Assembly (NCBI GenBank): GCA_002168015.1
Contig: NHCX01000061.1
Coordinates: 1 to 5,035, forward strand
Source: Verrucomicrobia bacterium TMED44
GTDB lineage: Bacteria; Verrucomicrobiota; Verrucomicrobiia; Opitutales; Seribacteraceae
Reading direction: 5' to 3'
DNA length: 5,035 bases
Below the pieces are notes generated by a model, which was given only the letters and a program-made list of their open reading frames with translations, was not told where the DNA came from and did not search any database. A program made the translations under genes and the position numbers. Below, piece after piece: positions 1-5,035 of this stretch (positions are counted from its first letter, which is position 1; each line of letters starts with the position of its first letter).

Positions 1-281
1 GCATCAAATAATTCTCCTTCTGTAAGTGTAGCGAATATTAAGTCGAGTGATGTGCCTAATTCTGAGTTTGGATCTAATGAAGAATTATCAATCTCTTGTG
101 AGATAAGATTTTCTTTTCCAAATGTCTGATACGAAGAAGAGTATCTTCTTTCAGAAGTTTCAACCGCATTATCAATATTAACTAACAAGGTGGTTTCAAT
201 TATGGTCTTCGTACTATCAGCAAATGTGATATCCACACTAGTGAATATCCAAATCAAACTGAATTTAACCAAAGAGGGCAT
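1..281 (-). CDS. Unrecognised exported protein, N-terminal part (cut by left window edge)
   Basis: This reading frame stays open from an ATG at 279-281 to the left edge: 93 full codons, no stop. An in-frame TGA lies just upstream, so this ATG is the first conventional start. A GGAG lies only 2 nt before it, which is unusually close; a TTG at 270-272 (residue 4) would have a more normal 11-nt spacing, but ATG is preferred. The N-terminus looks like a Sec signal peptide: Lys6, a hydrophobic stretch at about residues 7-20 (interrupted by Asp17), and a probable cleavage after Thr-Phe-Ala21. The visible mature part (22-93) is rich in Ser, Thr, Asp and Glu, with no Cys and no motif I recognise. It follows the Wzy-like gene by 50 bp on the same strand with no visible terminator, so co-transcription is likely. 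A role in the polysaccharide locus is inferred from position only. Confidence 0.7.
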   Translation of the reverse strand, partial: MPSLVKFSLIWIFTSVDITFADSTKTIIETTLLVNIDNAVETSERRYSSSYQTFGKENLISQEIDNSSLDPNSELGTSLDLIFATLTEGELFD

Positions 282-331
282 TACTCCATAAATTCATACA
301 AATTTCCCTTAACTGCAAGATGAAATCGAAT

Positions 332-1885
332 TTAAAAATGGTTAAACTTCTTCCTCGAAGATAAGACACAAACACTGAAAAGAAAAATAAACATAGAAAG
401 ACAAGCATGATTTCTTAAAGGGAAATCAAAAATTGAATAAATTAGAAAAACAAACAATCCATAAGAAATATACGGAAATGCGGGGTCATCAGAGGATATA
501 ATATTTCTTAGAATGATGAATATGACCGGAAAAACAAATAAACAAAAACCGCTAAAGCCAAGTTCAGTTACCAGTTGAAGGAAGTCAGAATGAGCGTGCA
601 CGGTAATTGGAATATATAATTGATGAGCGCCCTGTAAGTTTTGCAATCGCGCAGATGTAATTTCATTGCTTTGAAAAAGACCATTTAAGGTCTGATACGA
701 TTCCAAACCAAATCCCCAAAAAGTCTTTGCCTGAATTTGAAAGAGGAGATCTTTCCAAAGATGTAATCTAAATGATTCTCCAGTGATAAAGCTTTCTAAC
801 CTATGATATAAATTACTTGTTAGTAAATAATAAATTAAAATGCTTGATATCAAAAAAAATATACAAAGAAAATATAATTTTGTGCCAGTTTTATTAAATA
901 CACTGATTATTAAGAAAATAAATATAAGTAAGCAAGCTAAGATAACACCGGAATTAGAATTGGAATAAAAAATACCAAAAACTATACAAATAACTGATGT
1001 TATTAAAAAGATAAATTTATTTGATCGTAGAAGTGTAAAAGATTCTTTTTTTGAGATTATTATCATCATAGAAAAACATGTTGAAAGGATGAGTATACTA
1101 TATGCTGACCAGTGATTCTTGTATGAAAAACTAGAGAAACAAATCCTCGGTTCTGGCGCTGCCCAAATTCCGAGAATTTCTTTATCTTGAATACTTAGTC
1201 CACTCGAATAAAGATACTTAAAGTAAATTCCAATAGATGATAAAACTAAACAAGAGAATATTAATGTATAAAATATATTCTCTTTTTGCCTATTTATAAT
1301 TAAAAAAAATGCTAGACTCAGAGGTAGCAATATTAGAAAAAAAAACTTTACCATATATAACTTTGTATTAACTGGATTGTATGGCATTGATGGAAGAAAA
1401 GGATTTATATTTTCACTCAATAAAAAGTTCAAAAAATCTGAAGCAACTAACTTCTCTGAGTTCAATTCCCTGTCTATTTCAATAAGCATGGAAAATGATG
1501 TAGTTGGATGAGTTCTAAAACTAGTTTTTATATTCTCTATTACTTCAGTGTAGTATGCAGACTTAGTGTCATCATCTCTTTGACTTAAACTCTTTGCAAT
1601 GAATTCTGCTGTAATATTAAATTCCTTTGGTAGTAGGTATGAATTCATCGTTGAAATCATAATAGGTATAATTATGAGGATTGTGAGGTAAGAATAGAAC
1701 TTTACCTTCCTAAGTTTTCTAGCGGAAAGTAGCCATAAACAGTAAATCAAAAGGATTGATGTAATAACGATTCCTAAATTCTGATAAAACTTACTGCTGT
1801 TTATCCAACCGAGTGAGCAAAATAGTATTAGGGTAGAAAGTGTCTTCCAATTCATCAGTAAAATGGTATTGACATAAAACCTCAC
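332..1885 (-). CDS. O-antigen ligase/polymerase family membrane protein (Wzy-like, Wzy_C domain)
   Basis: A polytopic inner-membrane protein of 517 aa with about 12 hydrophobic segments (near residues 15-30, 38-54, 66-80, 177-196, 203-222, 259-277, 289-307, 311-329, 335-355, 443-460, 471-487, 494-509). Family signatures visible are a Lys-Asn-His segment at 256-258, an Arg373/Trp377 motif followed by Gly-Phe-Gly (391-393), the HAHSDFLQ motif (430-437) followed by Glu-Leu-Gly (441-443), and DFPLRNHA near the C-terminus (487-494). The family includes Wzy polymerases and WaaL-type O-antigen ligases, which act on undecaprenyl-diphosphate-linked glycans at the periplasmic face. Sequence alone does not separate the two, but the neighbouring Wzz/GumC-like and OPX genes favour a polymerase. 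The start is uncertain: GTG at 1883-1885 directly follows an in-frame TGA and has no good Shine-Dalgarno, while ATG at 1853-1855 (residue 11) would free the divergent promoter. An extra hydrophilic loop at about 82-176 is unusual. Confidence 0.9.
   Translation of the reverse strand: MRFYVNTILLMNWKTLSTLILFCSLGWINSSKFYQNLGIVITSILLIYCLWLLSARKLRKVKFYSYLTILIIIPIMISTMNSYLLPKEFNITAEFIAKSLSQRDDDTKSAYYTEVIENIKTSFRTHPTTSFSMLIEIDRELNSEKLVASDFLNFLLSENINPFLPSMPYNPVNTKLYMVKFFFLILLPLSLAFFLIINRQKENIFYTLIFSCLVLSSIGIYFKYLYSSGLSIQDKEILGIWAAPEPRICFSSFSYKNHWSAYSILILSTCFSMMIIISKKESFTLLRSNKFIFLITSVICIVFGIFYSNSNSGVILACLLIFIFLIISVFNKTGTKLYFLCIFFLISSILIYYLLTSNLYHRLESFITGESFRLHLWKDLLFQIQAKTFWGFGLESYQTLNGLFQSNEITSARLQNLQGAHQLYIPITVHAHSDFLQLVTELGFSGFCLFVFPVIFIILRNIISSDDPAFPYISYGLFVFLIYSIFDFPLRNHACLSMFIFLFSVCVLSSRKKFNHF
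1337..1345. repeat. A9/T9 homopolymer inside the Wzy-like gene
   Basis: A run of nine A on the plus strand reads as three TTT codons (Phe181-183) at the start of the fourth membrane segment of the leftward gene. An A8 tract lies 27 bp away at 1302-1309, and another at 852-859. Slippage would truncate the protein before its catalytic loop. Confidence 0.5.
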
Positions 1886-1896
1886 TCATTTGCAAT
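1869..1896 (+). promoter_or_regulatory. Candidate sigma70-type promoter of the export operon
   Basis: A perfect TTGACA (1869-1874) is separated by 16 bp from TGCAAT (1891-1896), which matches four of six bases of the -10 consensus. Transcription would start near 1903, about 3 nt before the ATG at 1906. The mRNA would be nearly leaderless, which fits the lack of a Shine-Dalgarno there. The -35 lies inside the opposing gene if that gene starts at GTG 1885, but is intergenic if it starts at ATG 1855. Called by eye; the -10 is weak. Confidence 0.45.
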
Positions 1897-1901
1897 GCAA
1901 A
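1874..1901 (-). promoter_or_regulatory. Weak candidate promoter of the leftward Wzy-like gene
   Basis: On the minus strand, TTTGCA (1901-1896, four of six to the -35 consensus) is followed after 16 bp by TTTTAT (1879-1874, four of six to the -10 consensus). A start near 1867 would give a leader of about 12 nt before the ATG at 1855. This would be incompatible with translation from GTG 1885. Both boxes are poor, so this is a suggestion that fits the geometry rather than a firm call. Confidence 0.22.
1889..1901. promoter_or_regulatory. 13-bp perfect palindrome between divergent genes, possible operator
   Basis: TTTGCA-A-TGCAAA is a perfect inverted repeat with 6-bp arms around one central base. 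It lies entirely within the 20-bp gap between the GTG at 1885 and the ATG at 1906, and it covers the candidate -10 of the rightward promoter. A dimeric regulator bound here could control both directions. Arms of this length occur by chance about once in several kb, so the argument rests on its location. Confidence 0.4.
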
Positions 1902-1905
1902 CTCT

Positions 1906-3120
1906 ATGAATTCTTTATTTGTTAAACTGCTCATAATTAATTTCCTTGGAATTCTTTTAGCAGGAGCCAACCCTTTTAAATCTTTGAGGGAGTTAGATAT
2001 AGGAGCACGGGCAAGTCTGACTTACGATTCTAACTTGTTCGGTGTTTCTAACCAGGTTTTCCAAAGTGCATCCACTAATAGCCCTGCTAAAGACGAACTA
2101 GAAAGTCAGGACGATTTTATATTAAATTTCACACCCACTGTTCATTTTTCTAAAAAGATATACCTTTTGGAATTCACTGGTTCTGCTGGAGTATCTGTGA
2201 CTAGATTCATTAAGAATTCTGATAAAAGTTTTATTGTTCCCGTTACTAATTTCAGCATCGATTTTGACGAAACTCTTTCTAAGGGAAAGCGAATTTCGAA
2301 TAATGCTAAAATAAGATTTGATGCATCATTTGAAGTCGGTCAACATATAGATACAAGTATCATTGATCAGGATTTAGTATCGTACACTTATTTTACTACC
2401 AATTTGAATTTACGTTACAATCATAGTGCTAAATTTGGTGTTGGTACTGGAACAAATTTTTCCTTTCAGAATTATCAGAGTGGCTCGCTAGAAAATTCAT
2501 ATACTGATCTAACAAGTTTGCCACTTTCTCTTCGTGCATTTTACATATACTCTGAGAAGCTTGACATTTACAGTGATTATACATTCACAAAGGCAACCTC
2601 AGGTGCTTCAATGGCAAATGCCGCAGATTCTTCAAATCATGCTATATCTTTGGGATTAAATGGAGAATACTCTTCTAAGCTTTCTGGTAACATCGGACTT
2701 GGCTATTCTTGGATAAATTATGAAAAAGAATCCCTGCAATCAGACGACAACTTTGTTACCTCTCTTAATTTAAGTTGGGTACATAATTCTAAAACATCGT
2801 CCACCTATTCAATTAGTAGGAATTTCGCACCATCTGCTCAAGGCAGTTCGAACTTTAGTACTAACATTGGAGTCGGTGTAAATCACAAGCTTACTGATCG
2901 CCTGAGGGGATCAGCAAATACTAATTATTCGGTTATTGAATACACACTTTTAAATGGCTCTAGTACTAAATTAGATCAGTTTGGCCTTGGTTTTGGAGTA
3001 GATTACAGTTGGAGCGATAAAATAATGATAGGCTCATCTTACAGTTTTTCTCTTATAAATAATAAAAAGGAATCTTATGATAGGCATACAATCGAACTAT
3101 TTGCTTCAGGAAGGTTTTAA
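1906..3120 (+). CDS. Outer-membrane beta-barrel protein, putative polysaccharide exit porin (BBP2-like)
   Basis: A 404-aa exported protein. A Sec signal peptide is clear: Lys7, a hydrophobic core at about 8-19, and probable cleavage after Ala-Gly-Ala21. The mature protein is a succession of alternating polar/hydrophobic strands with Asn/Ser/Gly-rich turns and many Tyr/Phe/Trp residues at strand ends. It finishes in Gly-Arg-Phe, the terminal aromatic expected by the BAM machinery. The early YDSNLF motif (40-45) and the SRNFAPS strand (304-310) resemble the putative beta-barrel porin 2 group often found in exopolysaccharide clusters; this match is from memory, not a search. It is the first gene of the export operon, 6 bp before the OPX gene. 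The inferred role is the outer-membrane channel for the polymer, because the OPX partner seems unable to span that membrane. ATG 1906 is needed for the signal peptide; no Shine-Dalgarno precedes it. A non-specific porin or adhesin role is possible. Confidence 0.85.
   Translation: MNSLFVKLLIINFLGILLAGANPFKSLRELDIGARASLTYDSNLFGVSNQVFQSASTNSPAKDELESQDDFILNFTPTVHFSKKIYLLEFTGSAGVSVTRFIKNSDKSFIVPVTNFSIDFDETLSKGKRISNNAKIRFDASFEVGQHIDTSIIDQDLVSYTYFTTNLNLRYNHSAKFGVGTGTNFSFQNYQSGSLENSYTDLTSLPLSLRAFYIYSEKLDIYSDYTFTKATSGASMANAADSSNHAISLGLNGEYSSKLSGNIGLGYSWINYEKESLQSDDNFVTSLNLSWVHNSKTSSTYSISRNFAPSAQGSSNFSTNIGVGVNHKLTDRLRGSANTNYSVIEYTLLNGSSTKLDQFGLGFGVDYSWSDKIMIGSSYSFSLINNKKESYDRHTIELFASGRF
3108..3114 (+). 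promoter_or_regulatory. Ribosome binding site of the OPX gene, inside the barrel gene's 3' end
   Basis: AGGAAGG lies in the last codons of the barrel gene (it partly encodes the final Gly-Arg) and ends 12 nt before the ATG at 3127. The spacing is a little long, but it is the only good purine match and supports this start and translational linkage of the two genes. Confidence 0.6.
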
Positions 3121-3126
3121 TTATTC

Positions 3127-3753
3127 ATGAGATTTGTTTTATTACAGATATTTGTTTTACTAACCCCCGCTCTATTTGGCCAAAAACTTATTCAAGCAAC
3201 ATCGGCTACTCTAAAAGAAGAAAATGGCTATCGCATTAGACCTGGTGATAAGATAAGCGTATCAATATTAAATGAAGCAGACTGCAATGTAAGGGCGTTA
3301 GTCCCAAATGATGGAATTATTCGCTTGGCTTATGTCGGTGAGTTCAAGGTTGTTAATTTATCTATCAAAAATTTGGAAACATTAATTACGCAAGAATATA
3401 TTCAAAAAGGAATCTTCCTTAGACCTGTTGTAAATGTTTCAATCAGCGAATATTCAAAAAGGTTTGTTTATTTAACCGGTTCAGTGAATAAAAAAGGACC
3501 TTTTGCACTTCCACCAGAAGTTGAGGCAATGAATATAGTTGAATTAATTTCTATGTCTGGCGGATTTACTGATATTGCCAGAAAAAATAAAGTATATGTT
3601 TCAAGAACCTATTATCAACCTAACGGAAAAGTTGAGCAAAAGACATTTGAAGTAGACGTGGAATCTTTGGCACGTGGTTCTATCAACAATCGCAATGACA
3701 AATTTTGGATTTATCCGGAAGATCAAATCAATGTTCCTGAAAGGTTGTTCTAA
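3127..3753 (+). CDS. Short polysaccharide export (OPX/Wza-family) protein with PES and SLBB domains
   Basis: A 208-aa periplasmic protein that should form the ring joining the inner-membrane co-polymerase to the outer-membrane exit. The signal peptide is residues 1-18 (Arg2, hydrophobic 3-16, likely cleavage after Phe-Gly18). There is no lipobox Cys, and the only Cys is residue 53, so it is not a lipoprotein as E. coli Wza is. The polysaccharide export (PES) domain runs from YRIRPGDKISVSI (35-47) to about 109. One SLBB-type domain follows (about 111-200), with LTGSVNKKGPF (116-126), SMSGGFTDIA (142-151) and the closing IYPEDQINVPERLF (195-208). Wza is about 380 aa and has further domains plus a C-terminal amphipathic helix that crosses the outer membrane; all of that is absent here. 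The stop codon overlaps the next ATG, so it is tightly coupled to the Wzz/GumC-like gene. Confidence 0.93.
   Translation: MRFVLLQIFVLLTPALFGQKLIQATSATLKEENGYRIRPGDKISVSILNEADCNVRALVPNDGIIRLAYVGEFKVVNLSIKNLETLITQEYIQKGIFLRPVVNVSISEYSKRFVYLTGSVNKKGPFALPPEVEAMNIVELISMSGGFTDIARKNKVYVSRTYYQPNGKVEQKTFEVDVESLARGSINNRNDKFWIYPEDQINVPERLF
3739..3744 (+). promoter_or_regulatory. Ribosome binding site of the Wzz/GumC-like gene
   Basis: GAAAGG ends 8 nt before the ATG at 3753, inside the last codons of the OPX gene. With the TAATG overlap it fixes the start of the next gene and indicates translational coupling between the OPX and co-polymerase proteins. Confidence 0.6.
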
Positions 3754-5035
3754 TGGATTTAGATGACAATACAGAAGGATTTTCTAAACTTAATCCTAAA
3801 ATAAAAAAAAATAAAACCTTAAGCGATTATCTTTTAATTCTTCGCGACCGTTGGCTGTTGGCAGTGACATTGGCACTGCCATTCTCACTTGCTTATGTTT
3901 ACAAACAACTTCAAGTACCGGAACTTTTTCAAACTAGTTCTTCTTTTGTATTAATCCCTCCACCGAATGTTCTTAATCTTCAAAAAGTAGATCGTGATCA
4001 ACAGGTCAATGGGTTAATTTCAAAGCATCTGGATGGTCTCAATAGTCAAGACCTACGAATGAATGTAATCTCTCGAATTAACGAAAACTCGGAATTTAAA
4101 ACTGAGTTGCTTGCTCCTTATTTAAACGATGGCACTCCGATGAAAATAGAAAACATCGTTACATATAGTGTTTCTGTATCTTCGCCATCAGAAGGACGAC
4201 CACGATTTAGGATCAATTCACAAAGTAGAACTGGTATGGGTGCTATGATAATAGCTGACCTTGTGCAAAAGGAATATGATAAGCTCAATAGTTTAAGAAA
4301 GACTGAACAGGTACTAAATGCTAAGGGTATACTAGAATTATTGCTTGATAAAAGCCTTATGGAAGAGGATCGAATCCTTCAAGAAATTTCTGATATTAAG
4401 GAATCTAATGACATTCCCTTTATTGAAGATGAAAAAAAGATTAATTCTAGTAAAAAAGGCCAGTATCAAGCAAAGATGACAACTTCAAAGTTGGATCAAA
4501 TTCAGATTAATTCAATTTTAAGGCAGATATTAGACATTCGTAAGCGAGTAAGTTCTAGCGGTAAATTGGTCCAACTCGGAGAAAAGGGTGAAAAAACCAA
4601 TGTTGAATCTAATATTGCACAGGTAAAACAATACTTTGAAATAGATGTTATTGAAGGATATGGAAACATCCCTTTCTTAAGGCAACAGCTATTGAGTTTC
4701 GAGAAGCAAAGAAAAACCTATGTAGAGACTGGTACTGGGTACGGTCCTAATCATCCCAAGATGATCGAAAATGAAAGACAGGTACAAGAAGTAAAGGTAC
4801 TTCTTGGAAAGGAAGTTACTCTTGCCATTGAAGACTTACGTGATCGTCATATTCAATTGGATGCTCAGGAACGAGAATTTATGGGTGCAATGGAAAAAGT
4901 ACAATCTGAATCGAGGAGACTTGGTTTAATTGAGGAGGCTATTTCCAAAGCTCAGAGAAACTTGGCAGTTGTAAGATCTAGTACAGATATTATCCGCAAA
5001 CGATTGGATGATGTTAGGATTGAAGCTGCACTCCC
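3753..5035 (+). CDS. Wzz/GumC-like polysaccharide co-polymerase (chain-length determinant), C-terminus cut by window edge
   Basis: The frame is open from ATG 3753 to the right edge: 427 full codons with no stop. A charged cytoplasmic N-terminus (1-33, with a Lys-rich patch at 16-21) leads to a first membrane helix at about 34-50. The Wzz-type periplasmic domain follows, with an ALPFSLAYVY-type helix end, then a hydrophobic strand at 62-70 and a further strand near 135-155. Long charged helices predicted to form coiled coils span about 178-265 and 340-425. The segment with PNHPK (332-336) is the conserved Gly/Pro-His-Pro motif of GumC/Wzc-type co-polymerases. The second membrane helix and any BY-kinase (Walker A/B, Tyr tail) lie beyond the window, so it is unknown whether this is a kinase fusion. 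It controls chain length and docks to the OPX ring. The ATG overlaps the upstream stop by one base. Confidence 0.9.
   Translation, partial: MDLDDNTEGFSKLNPKIKKNKTLSDYLLILRDRWLLAVTLALPFSLAYVYKQLQVPELFQTSSSFVLIPPPNVLNLQKVDRDQQVNGLISKHLDGLNSQDLRMNVISRINENSEFKTELLAPYLNDGTPMKIENIVTYSVSVSSPSEGRPRFRINSQSRTGMGAMIIADLVQKEYDKLNSLRKTEQVLNAKGILELLLDKSLMEEDRILQEISDIKESNDIPFIEDEKKINSSKKGQYQAKMTTSKLDQIQINSILRQILDIRKRVSSSGKLVQLGEKGEKTNVESNIAQVKQYFEIDVIEGYGNIPFLRQQLLSFEKQRKTYVETGTGYGPNHPKMIENERQVQEVKVLLGKEVTLAIEDLRDRHIQLDAQEREFMGAMEKVQSESRRLGLIEEAISKAQRNLAVVRSSTDIIRKRLDDVRIEAAL
3803..3811 (+). repeat. A9 homopolymer in the first codons of the co-polymerase gene
   Basis: Nine consecutive A residues fall in codons 17-20 (Ile-Lys-Lys-Asn). 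A one-base slip here would frameshift the gene almost at its start. Similar tracts lie in the Wzy-like gene. Their size is only modestly above expectation in AT-rich DNA. Confidence 0.5.

Noticed and set aside
282..331. Possible terminator or promoter between the Wzy-like gene and the partial exported gene
   Set aside because: No inverted repeat followed by a T run and no paired -35/-10 could be seen; the 50 bp look like a plain AT-rich intra-operon gap.
1872..1881. A GAGG on the minus strand followed by an ATG, suggesting a different start for the leftward gene
   Set aside because: That ATG reads into a stop after six codons (frame of TCA ATA CCA...), so it cannot start the Wzy-like protein; it is at most a tiny leader ORF.
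1925..1953. AATT-rich near-palindrome around TTCCTTGGAA in the start of the barrel gene
   Set aside because: It lies within the signal-peptide codons, the arms are imperfect beyond four bases, and it has no pairing with promoter elements.
3277..3290. The single Cys (residue 53) of the OPX protein as a possible lipidation site
   Set aside because: It is far from the signal peptide and not preceded by a lipobox (Leu-x-Gly/Ala-Cys), so lipidation is not supported.
4370..5035. Bacterial tyrosine-kinase domain in the co-polymerase
   Set aside because: No Walker A motif or Tyr-rich tail is seen within the 427 visible residues; such a domain, if present, would lie past the right edge.

Overview
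The window is an AT-rich (roughly one-third G+C by eye) bacterial fragment from a Wzx/Wzy-type extracellular or capsular polysaccharide locus. The organism is almost certainly a diderm (Gram-negative-type) bacterium. The evidence is an outer-membrane beta-barrel protein ending in a C-terminal Phe, a periplasmic polysaccharide export (OPX/Wza-family) protein and a Wzz/GumC-type inner-membrane co-polymerase, encoded one after another. The order barrel, short OPX without a lipobox, then GumC-like protein recalls exopolysaccharide clusters of Verrucomicrobiota and similar diderms, but that phylum guess is weak because no marker gene is present.

Layout: two divergent transcription units meet at about 1855-1905. 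The leftward unit (minus strand) holds a multi-pass membrane protein of the O-antigen ligase/polymerase (Wzy_C) family (332-1885). It is followed after 50 bp by the 5' part of an unrecognised exported protein that runs off the left edge (1-281). The rightward unit (plus strand) holds the beta-barrel (1906-3120), then 6 bp later the OPX protein (3127-3753), then a Wzz/GumC-like protein whose ATG overlaps the OPX stop codon (TAATG). That last gene runs off the right edge (3753-5035) without a stop.

The divergent control region is tiny. It holds a perfect TTGACA hexamer 16 bp upstream of a TGCAAT hexamer, and a 13-bp perfect palindrome (TTTGCAATGCAAA) covering that -10. If this promoter is real, the barrel mRNA would start about 3 nt before its ATG, so it would be nearly leaderless; no Shine-Dalgarno sequence is visible before that ATG. 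The arrangement also suggests that the leftward gene really starts at the ATG at 1855 rather than the GTG at 1885.

Inferred pathway: lipid-linked repeat units are polymerised by the Wzy-like protein, chain length and export are set by the Wzz/GumC-like protein, and the polymer crosses the periplasm through the OPX ring. The OPX protein is short (208 aa) and lacks both a lipid anchor and a Wza-type C-terminal membrane helix, so it probably cannot span the outer membrane. The adjacent beta-barrel is therefore the best candidate for the outer-membrane exit pore, as with Wzp porins and short OPX proteins in Myxococcus xanthus. There are no RNA genes, mobile elements, CRISPR arrays or long unexplained gaps.
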